From assembly GCA_027064085.1 (NCBI GenBank), contig JAMOQH010000179.1, positions 1 through 64,000 on the forward strand: DNA of 64,000 bases, given 5' to 3'. Position 1 is the first letter of the stretch, and every line of letters starts with the position of its first letter. Positions 9,737-18,820 of this stretch are shown one piece after another. Below the pieces are notes generated by a model. The model saw only the letters and a list, made by a program, of their open reading frames with translations, did no database searches and was not told where the DNA came from. The translations under genes and the position numbers were made by a program. Source of the DNA: a bacterium. GTDB taxonomy: Bacteria > UBP6 > JAFGXH01.

Positions 9737-12700
9737 TTGAAAAAGTATCTAATTTTAATGTTTTTAATGTTTTCATTGCTTGCAATGGCTACTGCCACTG
9801 AAAGAAGTTTTTTTGAAAAAAAATTAAATAATATTGTGACTTTAAGAGTGCTAGGAGTAACACCAGCTAAGATTTGGGATGACTTAGGGGTAGGCCAAGA
9901 TGTAAATTTTTATTTTAATGAAGATTATGATTTATATGAATGTAAGGATTTTCAGATTAATAATGAATATTGTACTAAAATATATATAGATAATGACTTC
10001 CCATATCATATTAAAGATAGCTCGATAATTAAAGGATATGCCTATGTTTTTAATAATAATGATGTAATAACAAAAGAAAATAGTTATATAATTGCTAAAA
10101 ATTATGTAATTGATGAAAACTATAGTTATGATAAAGGAACAGGATTATTAATTGATAATGATTGTATCTATGATGATACAAATGATTGTATTATTTCTGA
10201 CGGCCAAATAAATAATATTATAGAAAATCTTACTCCTTTTTACAATAGTTGGAAATTAAAGGAAACGATCAATAATAATTACACTGAATTAATAAGAAAT
10301 ATCAATATTACGACACTTAATATTATTTCTGATTCAGAAAATCCATTTAAAGGTACTTCTTCTGTTCCAAAAATACCTTATAATGCAATAAGGGTAGCAT
10401 TAACTGCTAATATCCTAAATAATTTAAATATTGCTTTTGAAAGAAGTGATATAAATGGGGGCGGAAATATATATATTAACAATAATTCTGGTGAAGAAAC
10501 AGATTTTAGTTGTGAAATTTATAAGTTAATAGGACATGTTCCTTTTAATAATTTGTTTAATATGGATTTATGTGATTTAGAAAATACATTTAGTCACCCT
10601 GAAAATATACTTGGAGTTGAAAAAAGGGTTTTATATCAAAAAGTAAAACCCAAAGACAACTCAAATTTTTATTTTGATGATACTACTAAAATAATTAAGG
10701 AAAAAGGGTATGAAAACTCCATTGATACTGAATTAGAAAATTCTAATCCAATAAATCAATCATTAATTTCTAAGTTAACTAATGAGTGGAGTGATGATTT
10801 AATTGTTAACACTAATATTTTTACAAAAGCAACAAAGTTAAATATAAATACTTTTAGTTTCCTTACAAATAAAGATTATGCCAATCAAAATCTCTGGAAA
10901 TTGGTTTCAATAATAATAAATAGAACATTTCAATTTTATGAAAAAAAAGCAAAGGCAAAGGCAAGAATTAAACAATTTATGGAACTTAAAAGTATTGGAT
11001 TATTTTCAAATTATAGATGGCAAGAACTTGGCTTTAATTCATATAAAAATAATGTTAAATCTGAAATAGAAGTAGATGATTTGCTTAGTCTTTATGATAA
11101 CTTTTATGCACAGGATTTAAATACGATAACAGGAGATAATTATAAAAGAATATTTACTGATTCTAAGTACAATATATTGTTTTTAGCTAATTTATTAAAA
11201 AAATTAAACTTAAAAATGATTAATGGTAAGTTATATCATGATTATGATGCAGAATTTATAATCAATTTAATAAAAGTAGATAAAGAAAAAGGATATGAAA
11301 AGTATAGAGAAGAATTATTGTTAGAAAAAGATGCTATACTTGTTAATTTTCATGGAAGCAATGAGGAGTTTTTAGTATTATTTTTTAAACTGCAAACCTT
11401 AAATAAGTTAATTGAAGTATTAAAAACAAATGGGTTTAAAAAAACAATTCCTAATTTCAAGTCATGGTTAGAATATCAAACTAGTAATGGCATATATAAA
11501 GATATATATAGTCAGTTTTCTCAGGAATATATTGATATTTTGGTTAAAGTATTAGATTCTCCTAAAGACGAATCTATTTCATCTTTTAGAGAAATATTAA
11601 TTGATAGTTATGATAATTTAGTTAAAGAAAGTAGAATTGAGGAAAATGGTAATTATGAAGAATTGAGTGAGATTTATTCTAAATTAGAGAATATCGAAAT
11701 AATTACAAGTGATTATAGTAATTTAGATAATGCTGAAGAAATAGAATCAAATAAGAGTGAATATTTTCTTAAAAATTTAATGAATTTAAGAGAAATAAGT
11801 CCCGTTTCTTTCCAAAATATGGTATTAAGTACGAAAAATTTACTTTACAACAAAAATACAAATTTATATTTTATATATAAGCCTTATAAGGAAAATATAA
11901 ATACTTTGAATGCTAATGATGGCTTAAAGAGGCTATTAGTAAATAATATCATAATTACAGATAGTAATGAAGAGGTTTTTAATGATATTAGCTCTTATGC
12001 AAATTTTTCATATTATTTATCAAGTATTTTAATTTCATCACATCATTCAATATATGAAATAGCTGGAGAAATTATTAAAAATTTAAGTTTTTCAGAAAAA
12101 GAAGGTGTAAATTTTGATAAATGGGTTGACGCTTTAAATCAATATGGTATAACGACTGATGGTATTTGGAGCTTTTTTGGAGTTGACAGAGATTCTCTAT
12201 TAACAGAAAAAGAAGAAAAAAATATAGAAGTAAATAAACTTATAAAAAATTATGATTCATTAAATTTTATTGTAAAAAAATATTTAGGTTTAGAAACATA
12301 TTTATATTCTGAAAGCTACGATATAAGTTCCATGTTTTTTGACCCTATAACATCATTACTATTATCTAGAATCTTGGTGGAAAAAGGATATTATGTTGAT
12401 AAAGATGAAAATGGAAATGATGCAATTTTTGATATCAATGGAGAAATTATTTATTTGTCTTTGAAAGTTGATGATTTGATAAGAGAAGTTGGCGATAAAT
12501 ATAATTTATTTAATGATGATTTTGCTAATCTATTTTCAAATACCTCCCTCAATGCTTATTTGGGTAATAAAAATAATAATTCAGCTGACTTAGATAGAAT
12601 GATGGGGTTTATAAAATATTCATATACAAAAGATATACGGACAGGAGAAAGAAATATTAGTTTTACTTTTGGAGTTGACAATATTAGTGATAAATATATC

Positions 12701-13654
12701 TGGAGTAGAATTACTGGAGGTATAGGAGGCCGAGCTGGATTTTGGTCAGCTTTTGCTAAAGTTTCAATGAAATTTGGTATTCCTGGTATTATTCTTGGAT
12801 CTGTTGTTTCATATTTTGTAGGTGATTATATGGCTACTAGGCGAATAGAGAATGAAAGAAGAATCTTAAATGATTTGAGGATAAAACATAGCGGTTACAA
12901 TATTATTGATGATGTCGAAAATGAAAAATATATTAGGGAAAAACATAATGATGGTTGTGAATTTGCTGTAATACAAGATATATTGCATGATATGACTGTT
13001 AAGTCTAAGGAAATATATGATAAAGATAGAAAAACTTTGATTGTAACTTATAGCTTATTACAAGACGCCAAAGATTTTTTGAAATTGGCAAATAATCCCA
13101 AATCCAAAAAAAAGTATGAAGCAGATATTCAAGAGTTAGAGCAAAAGAAAACGGAATTAATTAAAAAAATAAATAAGGAAGAAAAAGTTTATAAAAGAAA
13201 TGTACAAAAAGAAAGAACTGCAGTTAATATAATCAAAAAAATAAAAGAAGAAGAAAAAGAAAAAAAAGAGAAATCAAAACCTAGTAAAATGTGTAGAGCG
13301 GATACTTATGATGAAAATTGTGATTCTGGAGTTGGACCTTCAGGAGACCCTAGATTGATATTAATAAAAAAAGGCGGATTAGGGAAAAAACTTCTTGAGT
13401 TGGCAAATAGAAGAATTGCTAATATACCGCATCAGGAATGTAATATAATAACAAGAACTTGTGGTAATACAATTGAAGTTACAGCAAATGAATTACAAAG
13501 AATGATTAAATCAATTGCGGATAAAGCAAGTAGTGATGATGGTAGTTGTGATTGGAGCCTATTAAATGGGTGTTCATATTTTGAGGGAGGTAATGGCGGA
13601 AATTCTAGTTATATCGATTTATTATGGGATCCCGTTCCTCCATTTGTAGAATAA
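9737..13654 (+). CDS. 1305-residue exported protein of unknown function
   Basis: I start the gene at TTG 9737, which follows AAAAAGGAG by six bases and opens directly into a signal peptide ending AMATA; 73 further upstream in-frame codons cover the heptamer repeat and are not protein-like. The mature protein is rich in Asn, Lys, Ile and Asp and largely alpha-helical by eye. A hydrophobic segment near residues 1010-1030 (GIPGIILGSVVSYFVGDYMA) is followed by a long charged coiled coil (about residues 1085-1190, KKEKSKP end) and a final cysteine-bearing tail ending PPFVE. No family recognised. It is followed immediately by an intrinsic terminator. The membrane segment late in the chain would leave the long N-terminal part outside the cytoplasm if the signal peptide is real. 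Confidence 0.75.
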   Translation: MKKYLILMFLMFSLLAMATATERSFFEKKLNNIVTLRVLGVTPAKIWDDLGVGQDVNFYFNEDYDLYECKDFQINNEYCTKIYIDNDFPYHIKDSSIIKGYAYVFNNNDVITKENSYIIAKNYVIDENYSYDKGTGLLIDNDCIYDDTNDCIISDGQINNIIENLTPFYNSWKLKETINNNYTELIRNINITTLNIISDSENPFKGTSSVPKIPYNAIRVALTANILNNLNIAFERSDINGGGNIYINNNSGEETDFSCEIYKLIGHVPFNNLFNMDLCDLENTFSHPENILGVEKRVLYQKVKPKDNSNFYFDDTTKIIKEKGYENSIDTELENSNPINQSLISKLTNEWSDDLIVNTNIFTKATKLNINTFSFLTNKDYANQNLWKLVSIIINRTFQFYEKKAKAKARIKQFMELKSIGLFSNYRWQELGFNSYKNNVKSEIEVDDLLSLYDNFYAQDLNTITGDNYKRIFTDSKYNILFLANLLKKLNLKMINGKLYHDYDAEFIINLIKVDKEKGYEKYREELLLEKDAILVNFHGSNEEFLVLFFKLQTLNKLIEVLKTNGFKKTIPNFKSWLEYQTSNGIYKDIYSQFSQEYIDILVKVLDSPKDESISSFREILIDSYDNLVKESRIEENGNYEELSEIYSKLENIEIITSDYSNLDNAEEIESNKSEYFLKNLMNLREISPVSFQNMVLSTKNLLYNKNTNLYFIYKPYKENINTLNANDGLKRLLVNNIIITDSNEEVFNDISSYANFSYYLSSILISSHHSIYEIAGEIIKNLSFSEKEGVNFDKWVDALNQYGITTDGIWSFFGVDRDSLLTEKEEKNIEVNKLIKNYDSLNFIVKKYLGLETYLYSESYDISSMFFDPITSLLLSRILVEKGYYVDKDENGNDAIFDINGEIIYLSLKVDDLIREVGDKYNLFNDDFANLFSNTSLNAYLGNKNNNSADLDRMMGFIKYSYTKDIRTGERNISFTFGVDNISDKYIWSRITGGIGGRAGFWSAFAKVSMKFGIPGIILGSVVSYFVGDYMATRRIENERRILNDLRIKHSGYNIIDDVENEKYIREKHNDGCEFAVIQDILHDMTVKSKEIYDKDRKTLIVTYSLLQDAKDFLKLANNPKSKKKYEADIQELEQKKTELIKKINKEEKVYKRNVQKERTAVNIIKKIKEEEKEKKEKSKPSKMCRADTYDENCDSGVGPSGDPRLILIKKGGLGKKLLELANRRIANIPHQECNIITRTCGNTIEVTANELQRMIKSIADKASSDDGSCDWSLLNGCSYFEGGNGGNSSYIDLLWDPVPPFVE

Positions 13655-13669
13655 TAAAAATTTTTATTT

Positions 13670-13692
13670 GGGCAGGACTTCCTGCCCTTTTT
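13670..13692 (+). terminator. rho-independent terminator
   Basis: GGGCAGG-ACTT-CCTGCCC (13670-13687) followed by TTTTT, 16 bases after the stop of the 9737 gene and 13 bases before the next start. The 7-bp GC stem with T-tract is canonical. Its closeness to the next ATG means readthrough may still express the downstream lipoprotein. Confidence 0.9.
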
Positions 13693-13704
13693 ACTGAGGT
13701 AAAC

Positions 13705-15240
13705 ATGAAAACAACCTATTTTCTTATATTTTTAACTATATTTTTAACTATATCTTGTGCAAAAGATAAAAAAGAAAACCCCGACAAAAAATGTAATGAA
13801 GGATTTACATATAGGAAAGATTGGGATAGTTGTATTGATATTAACGAGTGTAAAACAAATAATGGAGGTTGTGAACAAAATTGTACAAATAAAATTGGAG
13901 CTTTTGAGTGTAGTTGTAATGAAAAATTTGTTTTAAATGATGACGGAAAAACTTGTAGTGATGTAAACGATTGTAAAGAAAATAGTTGTAGAAATAATGG
14001 AAAATGTATTGATAAATTAGATTTTTTTATTTGTGAATGTTTTAAAGGATACTCTGGAACTAATTGTGAAGAATGTGCAGAAGGATTTGAATTATATAAT
14101 GATAAATGTTTACTTAAACCTAATAGTCTAGAATGGGGTAGTAAAGAATATGAAACTGATATTGCCGAAGATTTTGTAACTGATAGTAAAGGAAATATTT
14201 TTGTTATTGGTTATACCTATGGGGAGTTCGATAATAATAATAATTTGGGTCAAGAAGATTTTTTTCTAAGTAAAATTAATAAAAATTTTGAAATACAATG
14301 GACTAAACAATTTGGTTCATCTGAAACTGAACAAAACACTTCAATTGCAATAGATAATGAGGATAATTTATACATTGCAGGAGTGACAAATGGATCTTAC
14401 TTTGGAATTAGCAGTGGTAATAGAGATATTGCATTAACTAAAATAGATAGCAATGGTAATATTATTTGGAAAAATCAAGCAGGAAGTTCTGATGATGATG
14501 TTGTTTTTGATATCGCTTTAGATACTAATAAGAATATTTATATCGTTGGTTATAGATATAATGAACAACAAGAAGAAAAATTGTTATTTTTGAGAAAATT
14601 TAATAATTTTGGAGATGAAGTTTGGACAAAAGAAGAAGATATTGATGGTACTGAATTTTCATATCACCTTGCAATAGATAGTGAAAATAATATTTATATA
14701 GGAACAACTACTTTAGGGAATCTAGATGATACTGAAAATTTAGGAAGTGCTGATTTACTTTTAATTAAATATGCCGCAAATGGTAATAGGTTATGGGACA
14801 AACAATGGGGAACTGATAAATATGATGATATTTTAAATATTTTAATCAGCAATAATGAAATATATGTTACAGGGTTTATTAATGGGCACGAAAAACAATT
14901 TATGGGTGCAAGCGGAGATATCTTTTTAACTAAATTAGACGAAAACGGTAGCATTATATTTGATAAAACCTGGGCTACCGAAAATGATAAAAGAGGAACT
15001 GATATTATAATTTCTCCTGATAACAAAAATATTTATATCAGTGGATATACTTTAGGTGTGAACTCTGATATGGTATTAAAAAAAATAGATAATAATGGAG
15101 ACTTAGTATTTAGTAAAAGATGGTTTAGTGGAAATCAAATGTTAGTTTCGTTACTATTCAGTAATGAAACTTTATATGCTTTAGGTGTGATTTATCATTC
15201 ATCAGATTACAATCCCTTTTTATTAAAGTTTAATTTTTAG
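13705..15240 (+). CDS. EGF-domain and SBBP beta-propeller lipoprotein
   Basis: A 511-residue lipoprotein from ATG 13705 (GAGGT upstream), lipobox LTISC with Cys18. Residues 30-130 contain calcium-binding-type EGF modules: DINECKTNNGGCEQNC, then DVNDCKENSCRNNGKC and GYSGTNCEEC. Residues 145-505 form repeated units of about 50 residues with a G-G/S-x-D-x-x-x-x-x-I-D-x-x-x-N-I-Y-I-x-G pattern, matching SBBP (PF06739) beta-propeller repeats. About six or seven blades are visible. EGF plus SBBP lipoproteins are typical of Myxococcota-like cell surfaces. Function is presumably adhesion or protein binding; no enzyme motif is present. Confidence 0.88.
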   Translation: MKTTYFLIFLTIFLTISCAKDKKENPDKKCNEGFTYRKDWDSCIDINECKTNNGGCEQNCTNKIGAFECSCNEKFVLNDDGKTCSDVNDCKENSCRNNGKCIDKLDFFICECFKGYSGTNCEECAEGFELYNDKCLLKPNSLEWGSKEYETDIAEDFVTDSKGNIFVIGYTYGEFDNNNNLGQEDFFLSKINKNFEIQWTKQFGSSETEQNTSIAIDNEDNLYIAGVTNGSYFGISSGNRDIALTKIDSNGNIIWKNQAGSSDDDVVFDIALDTNKNIYIVGYRYNEQQEEKLLFLRKFNNFGDEVWTKEEDIDGTEFSYHLAIDSENNIYIGTTTLGNLDDTENLGSADLLLIKYAANGNRLWDKQWGTDKYDDILNILISNNEIYVTGFINGHEKQFMGASGDIFLTKLDENGSIIFDKTWATENDKRGTDIIISPDNKNIYISGYTLGVNSDMVLKKIDNNGDLVFSKRWFSGNQMLVSLLFSNETLYALGVIYHSSDYNPFLLKFNF

Positions 15241-15249
15241 TAAAATCCG

Positions 15250-15588
15250 TTACAAAATTAAATACTTTTTTAACATTTCTACTTTCTTTTTACCTATTCC
15301 CTTAAATTTTTTAAAATCTTTGAATGTTTTTATGTTTTTCTTGTTTTTATATATCTTTTTAGCTAATTTATGAGAAATATTAGGTAAATCGTCAATTTCT
15401 TTTAAAGTGATTTTATTAAAATGATACTTTCCGGTGAAAATATACTCTTGAGATGAAATTTCTTTTGTTTCTAATGTTTTTGGGTATAAATTAAATAAAT
15501 AAGCTATTGTTATTAGCACTAAAATTAAAATGGAGAGAATTAAATCTTTATGGGCAAACTTCTCTAACTCTTTGATGACATTTTTCAC
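15250..15588 (-). CDS. ComEA-like membrane-anchored helix-hairpin-helix protein
   Basis: A 112-residue protein with one transmembrane segment at residues 15-37 followed by tandem helix-hairpin-helix motifs (NKITLKEIDDLPNISHKLA and FKDFKKFKGIGKKKVEMLKK), the ComEA DNA-binding layout. In competence, ComEA binds incoming double-stranded DNA on the outer face of the inner membrane. The gene starts inside the end of the upstream cytochrome gene (41-base overlap) and would be co-transcribed with it. No ComEC or other competence gene is in the window, so a competence role is inference from the domain. Confidence 0.75.
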   Translation of the reverse strand: MKNVIKELEKFAHKDLILSILILVLITIAYLFNLYPKTLETKEISSQEYIFTGKYHFNKITLKEIDDLPNISHKLAKKIYKNKKNIKTFKDFKKFKGIGKKKVEMLKKYLIL

Positions 15589-16432
15589 AAGACCTCTTTT
15601 CTTTTACAGCTCTTTTACATATATTTTTTACTCTTTTATGTGGGCTTTCATCTTTTTTATGGCAACTCAAACAATCGTTTTCTGTATGGCAACTGACACA
15701 ATTGTTTATATTTTTATATGCAGCATTTCCGTGATTCCAATTTTTAGGGTGAATTCTGTATTTTCTATTTTGTTTTTGTAAATCACTAGTATCAATTCCT
15801 GATTTTTGATGGCAAGCCTTACAGTATTTTTCTTGTTTATGACAACTTGAGCATGAATTTAGATTTTTTTCATATTTATGAATAGTAATATAGTCAAGTG
15901 GGTGAAACTTTTCAGTTGAATTGAACTTTGATGATGAATTATGGCACTTTAAACAATATGATTTTTGGTGACACTGTAAGCAATAATTTTCGTTAGTTAC
16001 TATATGTTTAGTTTTATAATTAAATTTATCGTGTGACAATGGTTTATAGATTTTATTTTTATAGTGAGTTATAAATTTTTTATTATATGTATGGCAAGTT
16101 GCACAATCAGGTTTATTGCTATTCGTCTTTGGGTTATGACAGTTGTTACAAGTTTTCATTTTGGGTTTTGTTATCTTACTTGCATTAATTGTATGGCAAT
16201 TACTGCAAGAGAGGAATGTATGTAATTCGTGATTAAATTTAACTCCATTAGTACTTTTTAACTTAAAAACATATTTTTTATTATTATTTTTGTTCTGATG
16301 ACACTTTTCACAAGTTTTTTTATTGGTTTGTAGTACCTTTTGAGCATCTTTTATATTATGGCAACTTATACAACTTATATTTTTATGCTCAAAGTGGCTA
16401 AATGTTAAAAATATTAATAACCAAATATTCAT
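15548..16432 (-). CDS. dodecahaem c-type cytochrome
   Basis: A 294-residue protein with twelve CXXCH haem-c attachment motifs (CISCH, CEKCH, CSNCH, CNNCH, CATCH, CLQCH, CLKCH, CSSCH, CKACH, CVSCH, CLSCH, CEKCH) spread over the whole length. The short hydrophobic N-terminus (MNIWLLIFLTFSHF) can act as a secretion signal; cysteine motifs begin at about residue 21. One haem per 24 residues is typical of periplasmic multihaem electron carriers. Neighbouring histidines (for example GVKFNHELHT) could serve as distal ligands. No oxidoreductase partner is nearby; the downstream gene is the ComEA-like protein. The electron acceptor is unknown. Confidence 0.92.
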   Translation of the reverse strand: MNIWLLIFLTFSHFEHKNISCISCHNIKDAQKVLQTNKKTCEKCHQNKNNNKKYVFKLKSTNGVKFNHELHTFLSCSNCHTINASKITKPKMKTCNNCHNPKTNSNKPDCATCHTYNKKFITHYKNKIYKPLSHDKFNYKTKHIVTNENYCLQCHQKSYCLKCHNSSSKFNSTEKFHPLDYITIHKYEKNLNSCSSCHKQEKYCKACHQKSGIDTSDLQKQNRKYRIHPKNWNHGNAAYKNINNCVSCHTENDCLSCHKKDESPHKRVKNICKRAVKEKRSCEKCHQRVREVCP

Positions 16433-16584
16433 ATACCCTCAAATAGTATACATTTAATATCATTATAGCATTTAATATTCAAGATAAATTAGAATAATCT
16501 TAGTTTTAATTAAAGATAAATAAAATTTTAATTGATAAAATTTAAAAAATACGGTATTTTTTATTAAATATTTTGGTTTCTTTT

Positions 16585-17931
16585 ATGAAAAAATTTAAAA
16601 TCATTATTTATTTATTGCTATTGCTAGAGTTAATGATATTAACTTCTTGCGTTTCTCAAAAGCCTAATTCTTATTTATGGAAAAAAGATTTTGATGGCCT
16701 AAAAAATAAAATCATTAAAAATCCTGATTTTGTTAAAAGGAAAGTTTGTAAGAATAGATATTGTTATTATTGGGACTATTACAGTTTGGTTGATTTACTA
16801 TCTATGCATAACTTTAAAGGAGAGATTGAAGATGGAGATTTATTAAAATTTTTAATTCAAAATGGTGCAGAAATTGAAAATAAAGATTTTATGAAAACTT
16901 ATTATGTAAATCCACTAAAAAGGGCATTAAGGGCTAAAAGAAATTATATAGCAAAAATATTAATTGAAGCTAGTGCGAATACAGAAGATGTTGATTATAT
17001 GCAAAATTCGGCATTAATGATAGCTGTTCAATTAAGAAATAATGAAGAGATTATTAAGTATTTAATAAGTAAAGGCAACAACTTAGATGCAACTAACAAA
17101 AGAGGATTTACCGCTCTAGAAAAGGCTGTTGCGTTAGATTCTAATGATAAAAATATAGAATTACTACTAAAAAATGGGGCTAATCATAACTTCAAACAAG
17201 ATATTCAAGTTGATTCAAGATATTTAAGCAATTTAAAGCTTTTGTTAAAGTATAATATTTCAATAATCTTAAATAATAATTATGACTATACTAAAAATAG
17301 GAGTACTATTAATGAAATAGTGAGAGCTTATGTCAAACCATTAAATGCAGATTTAACTCTTGAAGAAAGTGATTATCTAAGAACTATACACAAATTAATA
17401 CTACTTGATGATTTTGCTATGACTGAAAAAGCAATTAATTTATGTTTAATAAAAGAGCAAAATTGTAAAAGCTTTTTAAGTTCTTATACTTATTTAGGTG
17501 TATCTCCACTTATGATGGCTATTGAAAAAAATAATTATGAGTTATTGAAATTTTTACTTTGTAAAGGAGCTGATATAAATAAACAAAATAAATTAGGTAT
17601 GACTGCTCTTCATATTGCTATTTTACTAGAAAAAAAAGATGCAATTAAAATTTTATTAGAACGCAATGCAAATACAGAATTAAAAGATATTAAAGGTAAT
17701 ACTGCAAAAGATTTATATAAGCAAGTATTTAAATCTTCATTACCTGAATATCCTAAATTAGAAATTAAATGTTCTGAACCAGCAAATGAAGTAACTCCAA
17801 ATTTAAATAAAAATGAAAATCCTATAGAGTCAAAGCCTAAAAAAATAAATCCAAAAGAAATTAAGCCAAATAATAAAGATGAAAATGTTATTGATTTAAC
17901 TACAAGTGATGTTGAATCCCCAAAGTTATAA
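16585..17931 (+). CDS. ankyrin-repeat lipoprotein
   Basis: A 448-residue lipoprotein from ATG 16585; lipobox LTSC, Cys22. Ankyrin repeats are clear at about residues 120-200 (NSALMIAVQLRNNEEIIKYL, then GFTALEKAVAL) and 300-380 (GVSPLMMAIEKNNYELLKFL, then GMTALHIAILLEKKDAIKIL), each with the L-L-x-x-G-A-D/N-x-N end. The C-terminal 60 residues are Lys/Pro/Asn-rich and disordered. It is monocistronic and convergent with the FliJ-like gene (4 bases between stops). Ankyrin repeats mediate protein binding; the partner is unknown. Confidence 0.88.
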   Translation: MKKFKIIIYLLLLLELMILTSCVSQKPNSYLWKKDFDGLKNKIIKNPDFVKRKVCKNRYCYYWDYYSLVDLLSMHNFKGEIEDGDLLKFLIQNGAEIENKDFMKTYYVNPLKRALRAKRNYIAKILIEASANTEDVDYMQNSALMIAVQLRNNEEIIKYLISKGNNLDATNKRGFTALEKAVALDSNDKNIELLLKNGANHNFKQDIQVDSRYLSNLKLLLKYNISIILNNNYDYTKNRSTINEIVRAYVKPLNADLTLEESDYLRTIHKLILLDDFAMTEKAINLCLIKEQNCKSFLSSYTYLGVSPLMMAIEKNNYELLKFLLCKGADINKQNKLGMTALHIAILLEKKDAIKILLERNANTELKDIKGNTAKDLYKQVFKSSLPEYPKLEIKCSEPANEVTPNLNKNENPIESKPKKINPKEIKPNNKDENVIDLTTSDVESPKL

Positions 17932-17935
17932 TAAA

Positions 17936-18370
17936 TTATTCTTTACGAAATTCTCTATTGCTTACAATTTCATCTAATTCTTTTTTTTCATTGTACTTTT
18001 CAAGTTCTGTTTGAGTTTTAATGTGATTTTCTTCTAATTTTTCAAATTTTTTAAACTCTATTGTAGCATTTTTTATAATTATTTTTTGGCTTTCTATTTT
18101 TTTATCAATTTCTTGTATATTATTTTTATTTTCCTTTATTTCATCAGAAACTATATTTAAATTATCATTGTATAAATTAACCAATGAAAGATTAAAATTA
18201 TCATTGTATAATGCTCTTATTTTTGATTGTATGCCTATATATTGATTTTCTAATTCATTTATTTTCTGTAAAATACTTTTCTTTTCTTTTATCAACGTTG
18301 CTAATACTATTTCCTCTTTATCTTTTATGAGTTTTTTATATTTTTTTATTTCTTTGAATTGGAATGTCAT
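17936..18370 (-). CDS. fliJ: FliJ-like flagellar export chaperone/stalk protein
   Basis: A 144-residue almost wholly alpha-helical coiled-coil protein. The N-terminus (MTFQFKEIKKYKKLIKDKEE) and the C-terminal pattern (FKKFEKLEENHIKTQTELE followed by KELDEIVSNREF) match the FliJ family, which has about 145 residues. FliJ links the FliI ATPase ring to FlhA in the flagellar type III export apparatus. It lies 7 bases downstream of a small rod-like flagellar gene in the same orientation. FliI, which usually precedes fliJ, is not here. Identification rests on length, coiled coil and the C-terminal signature; an unrelated coiled-coil protein is possible. Confidence 0.7.
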   Translation of the reverse strand: MTFQFKEIKKYKKLIKDKEEIVLATLIKEKKSILQKINELENQYIGIQSKIRALYNDNFNLSLVNLYNDNLNIVSDEIKENKNNIQEIDKKIESQKIIIKNATIEFKKFEKLEENHIKTQTELEKYNEKKELDEIVSNREFRKE

Positions 18371-18377
18371 TATTACC

Positions 18378-18659
18378 TTAAGCTTTTGTATTTATAATCG
18401 TTCCGGTTAATTCATCGGATGTTTTTAGAACTTTGGCATTAGCTTTATAGCAAACTTCAGAAAGCTCCATTTTAAGAAATTCTTGAGTTAAATCTACTTC
18501 AGTGTTATTGGTTAAAGTTATTTTATCTTCTATATTTGTAATTAAATCGTCAGAGTTATTACTACTAGGTAAACCTAATTTAGAAATTTTATCTGCTGAT
18601 TTATTAAAATCATTTGTAGATTTTTGTATTCCTTGAATAGAACTATTGATACTTAACAT
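18378..18659 (-). CDS. minimal flagellar rod/hook-like protein
   Basis: A 93-residue protein made only of the two conserved ends of axial flagellar proteins. The N-terminus (MLSINSSIQGIQKSTNDFN) resembles the flagellar basal-body rod N-terminal motif, and the C-terminus (VDLTQEFLKMELSEVCYKAN then AKVLKTSDELTGTIINTK) matches the rod C-terminal domain PF06429 (VDLxxExxxMxxAxxxYxANAKVIKTxDEMLGxLxxxK). The large central domain of FlgE, FlgF or FlgG is missing, so it is even shorter than FlgB/FlgC. Short proteins of this form are known next to flagellar genes in some Deltaproteobacteria; role unknown. A GGAGG ribosome binding site precedes ATG 18659. Confidence 0.75.
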   Translation of the reverse strand: MLSINSSIQGIQKSTNDFNKSADKISKLGLPSSNNSDDLITNIEDKITLTNNTEVDLTQEFLKMELSEVCYKANAKVLKTSDELTGTIINTKA

Positions 18660-18763
18660 AATAACCTCCTCTATTAAACTATAACTTATTTTTCATAAAA
18701 TTCAATAAATTATTTTTATTTCTATTAAAAATATGAAATCTTTTCTTTTTTTGTAATATAAAC

Positions 18764-18792
18764 TTGACTAAGTTTATATGTAAAGTTATCAT
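18764..18792 (+). promoter_or_regulatory. sigma70-type promoter
   Basis: TTGACT (18764-18769), 17-base spacer, TATCAT (18787-18792), 28 bases before ATG 18821 of the large cysteine-rich lipoprotein. By consensus only. Confidence 0.6.
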
Positions 18793-18820
18793 TATAAAGT
18801 ATTGTTTTAAGGAGTTGTGT

